A stretch of 32,809 bases of DNA. Source: Acetobacteraceae bacterium (GTDB lineage Bacteria; Pseudomonadota; Alphaproteobacteria; Acetobacterales; Acetobacteraceae). Shown in pieces: positions 16,795-24,819 of the stretch. The stretch lies in NCBI GenBank assembly GCA_003133065.1, contig PKZM01000148.1:7892-40700 (forward strand), read 5' to 3'. Every line of letters starts with the position of its first letter. Position 1 is the first letter of the stretch. A program made the position numbers and the translations under genes. The notes beneath the pieces were generated by a model. The model was not told where the DNA came from, did no database searches, and saw only the letters and a program-made list of their open reading frames with translations.

Positions 16795-18462
16795 ATGCTC
16801 CTCACTCATCCGGTCGCGCGCCACTTCGTCAACGCCGATGGGCGGCAGGCGCATCTGCGGCGCGCCGGCAGCGGGCCGGCCGTGGTGCTGCTCCACGATA
16901 CGCCGCGCTCATCGGAATCCCTGCTGGATCTGATACAGGCCCTGGCACACGCGTGCACCGTCGTGGCACTCGATCTGCCCGGCTATGGCGGGTCGGAGGG
17001 CCTGGGCAAAACCGCCCCATCGATCAGCGATTATGCTGCCGCCACACTCACGGTGCTCGGTGCGCTGGGGATCACGCGCTGCGTTCTGTACGGTGAGGGT
17101 GTGGGCGGCTGCGTCGCCGCGGAAATCGCCGCGCGCGCACCGGATCTCGTCGCCGCCGTGGTGGTGTGCGGTGCCCGCGCGCGTGCCACCCCGTGCAGTG
17201 AGGCGGACTTCGCCCGCCACAACCCACCCCTTGTCCCCGCCTATGACGGCACGCATCTCGTGCGCCATTGGGCCGCGCTGCGCGATGCGTATATCTTTTC
17301 CCCCTGGTGGGATCGCCGGCCGCAGACGCGGGTTTACGGTGACGTGCCGGATGCGGATGCGCTGAACCGCATGCTGCTGGACGTGCTGCGCGCCGGCCCC
17401 GCCTACGCCGACGGCATGCGGGCGGCCGGCGGTTACGACATCGCGGGCAGGCTCGCACAGCTTGGCTCGCGTGCCCATGAGGTGGACCAAGGCGCCACCG
17501 CCCGGCACGCGGCCATCCTTGCAACGCTCGCCCGCGACATACCGCCCCCGCCGCCCGTGCCGGCGCGGCAAGACCGGCCCGGCCGCCTCAGCCGGGCCTA
17601 TGTCGATACGCCCTACGGCCAAACGCTGATGCGCTTCCGGGAGGAGGCGCCAGGCCGCCCGGTGATCCTGCTGCATGCCTCGCCGATCTCCGGCTTCACG
17701 CTCGAGGGTCTGCTGGACGGCATGGCCGCATCGCGCCCCGTCTACGCCCTGGATACCATCGCCAACGGCGAATCCGACAAGCCGGATCTCGCCGTGCACC
17801 CGCACTGGGCCCACCCCTCGCTTACCCACTTCGCCGATTGGCTGATCGCGGTGATCGACGAACTGGGCTTCGACCAGGTGGATCTGTTCGGCTCGCATAC
17901 CGGCGCGATGATCGCCCTGGAGGCCGCCATCCGCGCGCCGCACCGCGTCGCATCGCTGGTTCTCGATGGCGTTGTCATGAACACCGATGCAGAAAATGCG
18001 GACATCCTCGCCGGCTATTTTCCGGATATCCGGCCGCGATGGGACGGTGCGCATCTTCTCACCTGCTGGCTGCAGCAACAGGATGTGACCTTGTGGAATC
18101 CCTGGATGAGCCGGGATGCCGCGCATGTCTCGACATTTCCGATCATTCTTGCCTCCCAGATCCATGAGCACGTCACGGAAATGCTCAAGCGCGGGGAATG
18201 GCATGAACGCTGCTATCGCCCGGTGTTTGAATATCCCACGGCGGAAAACCTGCCCAGGCTGACAACGCGCACTTTGTTCGCAACGCCGCAGGACGATTAT
18301 CTGGAAAAATTCAGTGCTGCCGCCGCTGCCCTGGCACGCAACGCACGCAGCGGCAGCGCGCCGCGCAGCACAACCTTCTCCGATCGCTATTACGCGCCGT
18401 TCGTTCCCGATGCGGCCATCGCGGAATTCTATCTTGGCTTTTTCAACGAAGATGCGGGATAG
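16795..18462 (+). CDS. Tandem alpha/beta-hydrolase-fold protein with degenerate active sites
   Basis: This 555-residue protein contains two alpha/beta-hydrolase domains. Domain 1 (about residues 1-250) has VVLLHDTPRSS and LDLPGYGGSEG. Its nucleophile elbow reads YGEGVGG, so Gly102 replaces the catalytic Ser. Domain 2 (about residues 265-555) has VILLHASPISG and ALDTIANGESDKPD. Its elbow reads FGSHTGA, so His368 sits at the nucleophile position. The usual C-terminal GH with the catalytic His is not seen in domain 2 (DRYYAPFVPDAAI instead). Neither half therefore shows a normal Ser-His-Asp triad. The protein may be a non-hydrolytic binding or lyase-type member of the fold. I chose the ATG at 16795 because the longer frame runs back through the repeat. 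It is followed convergently by the receiver gene. Confidence 0.8.
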   Translation: MLLTHPVARHFVNADGRQAHLRRAGSGPAVVLLHDTPRSSESLLDLIQALAHACTVVALDLPGYGGSEGLGKTAPSISDYAAATLTVLGALGITRCVLYGEGVGGCVAAEIAARAPDLVAAVVVCGARARATPCSEADFARHNPPLVPAYDGTHLVRHWAALRDAYIFSPWWDRRPQTRVYGDVPDADALNRMLLDVLRAGPAYADGMRAAGGYDIAGRLAQLGSRAHEVDQGATARHAAILATLARDIPPPPPVPARQDRPGRLSRAYVDTPYGQTLMRFREEAPGRPVILLHASPISGFTLEGLLDGMAASRPVYALDTIANGESDKPDLAVHPHWAHPSLTHFADWLIAVIDELGFDQVDLFGSHTGAMIALEAAIRAPHRVASLVLDGVVMNTDAENADILAGYFPDIRPRWDGAHLLTCWLQQQDVTLWNPWMSRDAAHVSTFPIILASQIHEHVTEMLKRGEWHERCYRPVFEYPTAENLPRLTTRTLFATPQDDYLEKFSAAAAALARNARSGSAPRSTTFSDRYYAPFVPDAAIAEFYLGFFNEDAG

Positions 18463-18469
18463 GCCAGAA

Positions 18470-18522
18470 AGCAAGAAAGAGATTCTTCTTTCTTGAAAGA
18501 AGGAAGCAAAGAACTTTTATCG
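18470..18522. repeat. Intergenic repeat, copy 8 (single arm)
   Basis: A single arm with the diverged dyad CTTCTTTCTTGAAAGAAGGAAG lies between convergent genes. The distal end ATAAAAGTTC (on the minus strand) contains the TAA stop of the receiver gene, so the repeat and the coding end overlap. Confidence 0.82.
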
Positions 18523-18888
18523 GATTGGGGGGAAACAAAAGCCATCTGTGCCGGTCCGCATCGCGGCCGTGATGGCACGGCCGAGCGCGATCTCGGTAAA
18601 CGGCTTTAGAAGCAGCGGCGCATGACGCAATCCCTCCACGTGGCTTCCGCTCATGAACACGTGTGGTATCTTCCCGCTGCGTTCGATCTCGGCCATCGCA
18701 TCCACGCCGCTATCGCATCCCAGCCGCGCGTCAACCAGCATCCAATCCGGCTTCAGCTTCAAGGCGGCGTCCACCGCCTCACGATGCGTCCGCGCAATGC
18801 CGCAGACCCGGAAACCCATGTTTTCGAGCAGTTCGCCCAGCAGGGTTGCAATCATCGGATCGTCTTCCGCCACCAGAACATCAACCAT
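18517..18888 (-). CDS. Stand-alone response-regulator receiver protein
   Basis: This 123-residue receiver domain has no output domain. The acidic pair is in VLVAEDDPM, the phospho-acceptor aspartate in WMLVDARLG, the conserved Ser in VFMSGS and the conserved Lys in LLLKPF. I chose the ATG at 18888. A GTG at 18897 is also possible but lies too close to the AAGG that would serve as ribosome site. The gene is divergent from the giant histidine kinase gene at 19170. It could act as an additional phosphate sink or shuttle for that kinase, as single-domain receivers often do next to CheB/CheR-kinase genes. Its last codon and stop overlap repeat copy 8. Confidence 0.85.
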   Translation of the reverse strand: MVDVLVAEDDPMIATLLGELLENMGFRVCGIARTHREAVDAALKLKPDWMLVDARLGCDSGVDAMAEIERSGKIPHVFMSGSHVEGLRHAPLLLKPFTEIALGRAITAAMRTGTDGFCFPPIR

Positions 18889-18897
18889 GTCGGGCAC

Positions 18898-19169
18898 GCC
18901 TTGGCGACGCAGGCAGAGTTACGCACAGCAATCGTTCAGGTCTCATGACGGTGCGCGCCTGTAATTCCCGACACATATTGTCAACCCGCAATCTGCGCAT
19001 CTTCCGGTGCGATCGGGTAGATTCGGAATCTACTCATGATGCCGGCGTGCAGCTTCGGGTCGGGTAAATCACCGCACGGCGACACGTGGCATTGGCGTCG
19101 GCTCCGCGAACGTGCTAATCTGATCACGGCCCTCGCCGCGACGGCCGATCATTTCGGTAGGTTAGTGCC
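18898..19169. promoter_or_regulatory. Divergent intergenic region with a 17-bp dyad
   Basis: This 272-base region separates the receiver gene from the large sensor-regulator gene and should hold promoters for both. It contains a perfect inverted repeat, GTAGATTC-G-GAATCTAC, at 19017-19033. Symmetric sites of this size suit dimeric LuxR/FixJ-type HTH proteins, and the gene downstream encodes such an HTH. Autoregulation is therefore a reasonable guess. I see no convincing -35/-10 pair. Confidence 0.5.
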
Positions 19170-22100
19170 ATGCCGAAGCAAAATCAGGCCATTCCAGTGG
19201 CTTCATCAGCAGTGGCGCGTTCCGGTGCGCAACCGGCCCGCGAGCCGCACGATACTGCCGATGCGATTGCCGTCGTGGGCGTCGGTGCGTCCGCCGGCGG
19301 GCTGGAGGCGTGCACTACCCTGTTCGGCAGCGTACCCCCGGGCACTGGCATGGCGTTTATCCTGGTGCAGCACCTCGATCCAACGCATGACAGCATGCTC
19401 GTGGATCTGATCTCCGCCCGCTGCGTGTTGCGCGTGGTGCAAGCCGCCGATGGCATGGCTCTGCTGCCCGACCATCTCTACATTATTCCGCCCGCGTCGC
19501 ATTTGTCCGTCACCCCCGGCAGGCTGCACGTCACGCGCCTGCCTGCGCGCCAAGGTGCCAGATTGCCCTTTGATTTTCTGCTGGCCTCCCTGGCGGAAGC
19601 CTATGGCAGCCGCGCCATCTGCGTGGTGATGTCGGGCACCGGCGGCGATGGCACGCTGGGCCTGCACGCCATCAAGGCGCAAGGCGGCCTGGTGGTGGCG
19701 CAGTTGCCGCAGGATGCGACGTATGGCGGCATGCCGCTCAGCGCCCTGGCAACGGGCGAGGTGGATCTTGTGCTCCCCGCACGTCAGATCGCTGCCGCGC
19801 TCGTGGAGCACGCCCACGTGCTTGAACATGAGCCGCAGACGGGCCACCCCGCCGATATGCCGGCGCCTGCCGATCATCTGGCGGAAATCATCGGGCTTTT
19901 GCGCGACCGAACCCCGCATGATTTCACGCTCTACAAGCCGGGCACACTGCAGCGCCGCGTGGAACGGCGCATGGCCATGGCCGAAATTTCCCCCGATCGG
20001 ATGGATCAATATCTGCAGGTGCTGCGGCGAGATGCCGCGGAAACCGACCTGCTGGCACAGGACCTGCTGATCAACGTGACCGGCTTCTTCCGCGACGCGG
20101 GTGTCTTTGAGGTGATCGGCGACAGGATCATCCCCGATTTGATCCGAACGCGAAAGCTGGATCGCCCTTTGCGCATCTGGATTGCCGGCTGCAGCACCGG
20201 CGAGGAAAGCTATTCCCTGGCGATCCTGTTCCACGAGCACCTCGCGGCCGCATCGCGTGAGATCAAGCTGCAGATGTTCGCCTCCGACATCGATGCGGAA
20301 GCCGTGGCCACGGCGCGCGAGGGGTTCTTCCCCGATGCCGCGCTCGCCGGCGTCTCACAGTCGCGCCTCGCGCGTTTCTTCATCCGCGAGGAGAACGGCT
20401 ATCGCGTGTCCCAGGATCTGCGGGCAAGCGTGGTATTTACCGTGCACGATGTTCTGAATGATCCACCGTTTTCCCGCCTGGATCTGGTATCCTGCCGCAA
20501 TCTGCTGATCTATCTTCAGCCCGAGGCACAGGCCAAGGTGATCGCCGCCTTCCATTTCGCCCTGCGCGAGGATGGCATCTTGGTTCTCGGCAGCGCGGAA
20601 ACCGTGGGCAGTGGCGCGAACCACTTCGAAGTCATATCGAAGTCACAACGGATATATCGCCATATCGGCCGAAGCAGGCCGGGCGAGCATGATTTTCTCT
20701 CCTCGGGGGGTGACTGGTCGCGGCCGCGAACCGCGCTCGGCCAACCGGCCGGCCCGCCAAGGCAGGCCGACCTGGCGGAGATAAGCCGCAGGCTGGTACT
20801 GGAATGTTTTGCACCGGCCGCCGTGCTGATCAACCAGAAGCATCACTGCCTGTTCTCCATCGGCCCCACGGACCGTTATCTGCGCATCTCCCCAGGCCAT
20901 GCGAGCCTGGATCTACTGGCCATGGCACGCACCGGTTTGCGCACCAAACTGAGCCTGGCAATCCAGAAGGCCAACGCGGAAAAATCGCGCATCCGCGTCG
21001 GCGGCCTGCGCGTGGTGGAAGACAAGACCGGCGAGGTGGTCGATCTGGATATCCAGCCCGTCAGCAGCGGCGGCGAGACCTTTCTGCTGATCTGCTTCGT
21101 GCCAGCACCGCGTATCGCCGCCGCCGCGCGCCCCGGTCAGGCGCGTGCTGCCACTGCGCCGCGCATCGCCGAGCTGGAGCAGGAACTGGAGGCGGTGGCG
21201 ACCGAGCTGAAGGGCGCGATCCGTGATCTGGATGCCTCCACAGAGCAGCAGAAGGCGTTCAACGAGGAAGCCCTTTCGGTCAACGAGGAGTATCAATCCA
21301 CCAACGAGGAACTGCTCACCTCGAAGGAGGAGCTGCAGTCCCTCAACGAGGAACTCACCGCCCTGAACGCCCAGTTGCAGGAAACACTGGAACGCCAGCG
21401 CAGAACGGCAACCGACCTGCAAAACGTTCTCAACAGCACCGATATCGCCACCCTCTTCCTGGATAGCGAGTTGCGGATCCGCTTCTTCACACCCGCCACC
21501 GCATCGATCTTCAGTGTCATTGCCAGTGACATCGGCCGGCCGCTGGCCGATTTGCACGCGCTGGTGCCCGATGACCGTTTTGTCGAAGATGCCCAGCTTG
21601 TGCTCCGCAGCGGTGGTCCCATCGACCGCGAACTCGTGGCACCTGCGCTGAGAGACGGGGGCGCCAGCTGGTTCATCCGCCGCATCCTGCCCTACCGCAC
21701 CGACAAGAGCGGTGTGGAAGGTGTCGTCATCACCTTCACCGATATCACGGACCGCAAACAGGCGGCGCGGGTGCTGCAGTCCGCCCAGGAAAGTTCGGAT
21801 ATGGCAAACGCGGCGAAATCCCGCTTCCTGGCCGCGGCCAGCCACGATCTGCGCCAGCCCCTGCAAACGCTGACGCTGCTGCAAGCCTTGATGGCTAAGA
21901 ATGCCGGCAGCGGGCCGCAGCAAAAACTGGTGGTACGCCTCGGTGAAACGGTTGAAGCGATGTCCGGCATGCTCAATACGCTGCTGGACATCAATCAGAT
22001 CGATGCCGGCGTCATCCGTCCGGAATTCTCCACATTCTGCCTCAATCACCTGTTCGATCGGCTGCGTGACGAACTCACTGTGCAGGCGGAAGCGGAGCAT

Positions 22101-23576
22101 CTGCGCTTTCGTGTGGTGCCGTGCAGCCTGTTCATCCGCAGCGACAAGCGCCTGCTGGCGCAAATGATTCGCAACCTGATTTCCAACGCTTTCAAATACA
22201 CCACTGATGGCAAGGTGCTGGTCGGCTGCCGGCGGCGGAGCGGAAAACTGATCATCGAGGTGCACGATACCGGAATCGGCATTTCCGCCACGGATATCAA
22301 CGCGATCTTTGAGGAATACCGCCAGTTGCACAATGCGGCGCGCGAGCGCAGCCTGGGCCTCGGCCTGGGCCTGCCGATCGTACGGCGCCTGGGGGATCTG
22401 CTCGGCCATGCCGTCACGGTTCGCTCCTATCCCGGCCGCGGATCGGTGTTCGGGATCGAAATCGCCTGCGCGCCCGATTCCTCTGTCATCCCGATGCCCA
22501 CCCCCCCGGAGCCGCCCGCGCAAGCGCCCCAGGGCACCGCGGAACGCGCCGCCACCATACTGGTGGTGGAAGATGATCCCGCCATCGCCGAGCTGCTGGA
22601 CATGTTCCTGCGCAGCCAGGGCCATCGCGTGACAACCGAGAAGGACGGCCCCGGTGCTCTAGCCCATATCGGCCGCGCCGCCCTCCAGCCGGATCTGATT
22701 CTCACCGACTACAATCTGCCGAACCGCATCAACGGGCTGGAACTCGCTTTGGCGATCCGGCGTATGCTGCGCCGGGAAGTGCCGGTCATCATCCTCACCG
22801 GCGATGTCTCCACGCAAACCCTGCGTAGCGTGGCCGGCCAGAATTGCCTGCATCTCGGCAAACCGGTCGAGCTTGCGGCGCTCTCGTCTGCCATTCAGGA
22901 CATGATCCCGCCCGTGCCATGGTTGCCTGCCATCCAGGACCGCCGCGCCGGCGCTGCCGCGGATACCAGCGTGCCGGTCTTCATCGTCGATGATGATGCC
23001 GGCGTGCGCGAAGCGCTGTGCTCCGCGATCCGGGATGCCGGCCGTATTGCCCGCGCCTTTCCCGATGCGGAAACCTTCCTGCAAGCCTATCAGCACGGCC
23101 AGGCTGGCTGCCTGGTGCTGGATGCGACACTGCCCGGCATGGATGGCCTGGGCCTGCTGCGCCATTTGCGCGAGGCCGGCGACACGCTGGCCTGCGTAAT
23201 GATCACCGGCAACAGCGATGTGCCGATGGCGGTGCAGGCGATGAAGGCTGGCGCCACCGACTTTATCGAAAAACCGGTCGGCTATGCGGAGCTTCTCAGC
23301 TCGATCGAAGCAGCCATCGACCTGACGCGCGATTCCACCAAGCGCGCCGCCTGGCGGGAGGTTGCCGCCGGCCACATCGCGGATCTCACCCCGCGCCAGC
23401 GCCAGATCCTGAACATGGTTCTCGCCGGGCACCCCAGCAAGAACATCGCCGCCGATCTCGGCATCAGCCAGCGGACCGTGGAGAACCACCGCGCCTCCAT
23501 CATGAAGCGCACCGGATCCCATTCCCTCCCCGCCCTCGCGCGCCTCGCCGTCACGGCGCAGTTGAACCAGGAGTAA
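19170..23576 (+). CDS. CheB-CheR-PAS-histidine kinase-REC-REC-LuxR fusion protein
   Basis: This 1468-residue protein combines modules normally split over several genes. A CheB methylesterase (about residues 32-215) has its triad at S41 (GASAGG), H68 (VQHLDP) and D160 (GTGGDGTLG). A CheR methyltransferase (about 230-500) has NVTGFFRD, the SAM loop WIAGCSTGEESYSLAI and SCRNLLIYL. A Glu-rich coiled coil (about 660-750) holds NEEYQSTNEELLTSKEELQS. A PAS domain follows at about 755-865. The kinase has its H-box at H892 (SHDLRQPL), N-box NLISNAFKY, DTGIGIS and LGLGLPIV. Receiver 1 has its acceptor at D1180 (ILTDYNLP) and receiver 2 at D1318 (LVLDATLPGMDG). A LuxR/FixJ HTH (from about residue 1406, LTPRQRQILN) ends the chain. 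CheB-CheR-PAS-kinase hybrids are known, usually with a separate FixJ-like regulator gene. Here that regulator is fused through a Pro/Ala linker. All catalytic residues look intact. No membrane segment is seen, so it is predicted cytosolic, with its input unknown. Confidence 0.92.
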   Translation: MPKQNQAIPVASSAVARSGAQPAREPHDTADAIAVVGVGASAGGLEACTTLFGSVPPGTGMAFILVQHLDPTHDSMLVDLISARCVLRVVQAADGMALLPDHLYIIPPASHLSVTPGRLHVTRLPARQGARLPFDFLLASLAEAYGSRAICVVMSGTGGDGTLGLHAIKAQGGLVVAQLPQDATYGGMPLSALATGEVDLVLPARQIAAALVEHAHVLEHEPQTGHPADMPAPADHLAEIIGLLRDRTPHDFTLYKPGTLQRRVERRMAMAEISPDRMDQYLQVLRRDAAETDLLAQDLLINVTGFFRDAGVFEVIGDRIIPDLIRTRKLDRPLRIWIAGCSTGEESYSLAILFHEHLAAASREIKLQMFASDIDAEAVATAREGFFPDAALAGVSQSRLARFFIREENGYRVSQDLRASVVFTVHDVLNDPPFSRLDLVSCRNLLIYLQPEAQAKVIAAFHFALREDGILVLGSAETVGSGANHFEVISKSQRIYRHIGRSRPGEHDFLSSGGDWSRPRTALGQPAGPPRQADLAEISRRLVLECFAPAAVLINQKHHCLFSIGPTDRYLRISPGHASLDLLAMARTGLRTKLSLAIQKANAEKSRIRVGGLRVVEDKTGEVVDLDIQPVSSGGETFLLICFVPAPRIAAAARPGQARAATAPRIAELEQELEAVATELKGAIRDLDASTEQQKAFNEEALSVNEEYQSTNEELLTSKEELQSLNEELTALNAQLQETLERQRRTATDLQNVLNSTDIATLFLDSELRIRFFTPATASIFSVIASDIGRPLADLHALVPDDRFVEDAQLVLRSGGPIDRELVAPALRDGGASWFIRRILPYRTDKSGVEGVVITFTDITDRKQAARVLQSAQESSDMANAAKSRFLAAASHDLRQPLQTLTLLQALMAKNAGSGPQQKLVVRLGETVEAMSGMLNTLLDINQIDAGVIRPEFSTFCLNHLFDRLRDELTVQAEAEHLRFRVVPCSLFIRSDKRLLAQMIRNLISNAFKYTTDGKVLVGCRRRSGKLIIEVHDTGIGISATDINAIFEEYRQLHNAARERSLGLGLGLPIVRRLGDLLGHAVTVRSYPGRGSVFGIEIACAPDSSVIPMPTPPEPPAQAPQGTAERAATILVVEDDPAIAELLDMFLRSQGHRVTTEKDGPGALAHIGRAALQPDLILTDYNLPNRINGLELALAIRRMLRREVPVIILTGDVSTQTLRSVAGQNCLHLGKPVELAALSSAIQDMIPPVPWLPAIQDRRAGAAADTSVPVFIVDDDAGVREALCSAIRDAGRIARAFPDAETFLQAYQHGQAGCLVLDATLPGMDGLGLLRHLREAGDTLACVMITGNSDVPMAVQAMKAGATDFIEKPVGYAELLSSIEAAIDLTRDSTKRAAWREVAAGHIADLTPRQRQILNMVLAGHPSKNIAADLGISQRTVENHRASIMKRTGSHSLPALARLAVTAQLNQE

Positions 23577-23597
23577 TCACCGCGCCGCCGCACCCAC

Positions 23598-23733
23598 CCC
23601 AAAAGTGCAAAAGTTCTTTGCTTCTTTCTTTCAAGAAAGAAGACTCTTTCTTCCTGATCCGCGTAGATCGGCAAAAAGAAAGAGTCTTCTTTTTCTGAAG
23701 AAAAAGAAGCAAAAAGACTTTTATTCCTTTGGG
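23598..23733. repeat. Intergenic repeat, copy 9 (inverted pair, opposite order)
   Basis: Two arms with CTTTCTTTCAAGAAAG and CTTTTTCTGAAGAAAAAG dyads are arranged, as in copy 2, with the AAAAG/CTTTT ends outward and the CTCTTTC ends inward around GATCCGCGTAGATCGG. It lies between the sensor gene and the dehydrogenase gene. Confidence 0.85.
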
Positions 23734-23762
23734 CCCGTGGCCCCGCGGCGTTGAGGTACATC

Positions 23763-24716
23763 TTGAAGATCGGCTTTATCGGGCTGGGTAATGTCGGCGG
23801 CAAACTTGCCGGCAGTCTGATCCGCAACAAACACGACGTGACGGTGCTGGATCTGAACCGCACCCTCGTGGACCACTTCGTCACCCGCGGTGCCCGCGCC
23901 GCCGCAACGCCGCTGGAGCTGGGGCAGGGGGTTGATCTCATCATCACCTGCCTGCCATCGCCCGCCGCCAGCGCCGCCGTGGTGGAGGGCGAGAACGGCT
24001 TCCTGCCCGCGCTGGGCCCCGGCAAGATCTGGCTGGAAATGAGCACCACCGACCATGCGGACATCATCCGCCTCGGCGCCCTGGTGGAAGCAACCGGCGC
24101 GATGGTCATGGACTGCCCCGTCTCCGGCGGCTGCCACAGGGCGGATACGGGCAACATCTCCATCTTCGCCGGCGGGCGGCGTGAAGCCTTCGAGGCCGTG
24201 CTCCCGGTGCTGAAATCCCTCGGCCGCCGGATCCTGCACACCGGGGCCTTGGGCTCGGCGTCCGAAATCAAGGTCGTCACCAACTACCTCTGCACCGTGC
24301 ATCTGGCGGCCCTGGCCGAGGCCCTGACCGTGTGCAAGGTGGCCGGCATGGACATGAACACCGCCTACGAGGCGATCCGCATCTCCTCGGGCAATTCCTT
24401 CGTGCACGAAACCGAATCCCAGGTGATCCTGAACGGCAGCCGCGACATCAGCTTCACCATGGATCTGGTGATCAAGGATGTCGGCCTCTTCGACCAACTT
24501 GCCCAGGACCTTCACGTCCCCCTGGAAATCTCACCCCTGGTGCTCGGCATCTTCAAGGACGGCCAGGCCAAATACGGCCCGCGCGAACACTCCCCCAACA
24601 TCATCCGCCGCATCGAGGAACAATGCGGCGTGAAAGTGCTGGGCACGGGCTTCCCCGCCGAAATGACCGACGACGAACCCGAAGAACCCGGCTACGAAGT
24701 CATTCCTAAACGCTGA
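23763..24716 (+). CDS. NAD(P)-dependent beta-hydroxyacid dehydrogenase family protein
   Basis: From the TTG at 23763, 6 bases after GAGG, the protein is 317 residues. Another TTG at 23751 would add four residues. The Rossmann motif is [18 protein letters not shown]. The family's substrate loop is [22 protein letters not shown], the counterpart of DAPVSGG in 3-hydroxyisobutyrate dehydrogenase. The catalytic lysine is in [12 protein letters not shown], matching the GxxxKxxNN motif with Thr-Asn. It should oxidise a 3-hydroxyacid or reduce a tartronate-semialdehyde-like substrate in the cytosol. The exact substrate is not readable. The C-terminus has an acidic extension ([17 protein letters not shown]). 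Confidence 0.88.
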   Translation: MKIGFIGLGNVGGKLAGSLIRNKHDVTVLDLNRTLVDHFVTRGARAAATPLELGQGVDLIITCLPSPAASAAVVEGENGFLPALGPGKIWLEMSTTDHADIIRLGALVEATGAMVMDCPVSGGCHRADTGNISIFAGGRREAFEAVLPVLKSLGRRILHTGALGSASEIKVVTNYLCTVHLAALAEALTVCKVAGMDMNTAYEAIRISSGNSFVHETESQVILNGSRDISFTMDLVIKDVGLFDQLAQDLHVPLEISPLVLGIFKDGQAKYGPREHSPNIIRRIEEQCGVKVLGTGFPAEMTDDEPEEPGYEVIPKR

Positions 24717-24742
24717 CGCTGTCGGTCAAGGATGCAACAGAC

Positions 24743-24789
24743 AAGGAAGACTCTTCTTTTTTGAAAAAAAGAAGCAAAAAACTTTTATC
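24743..24789. repeat. Intergenic repeat, copy 10 (single arm)
   Basis: This is a single consensus arm reading GGAAGACT, the CTTCTTTTTT/AAAAAAGAAG dyad, then CAAAAAACTTTTATC, between the convergent dehydrogenase and GMC genes. Confidence 0.88.
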
Positions 24790-24819
24790 CGGCTGTCGCG
24801 GACTCATCGGAAACACCCG

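Noticed and set aside
16909-18474. 521-codon minus-strand frame opposite the double hydrolase
   Set aside because: It is a codon-bias shadow of the GC-rich gene on the other strand, with no domain or signal seen.
20913-22625. 570-codon minus-strand frame opposite the kinase region
   Set aside because: It is a mirror of the Glu-rich coiled coil and kinase codons. The Gly/Arg/His-rich product has no recognisable domain.
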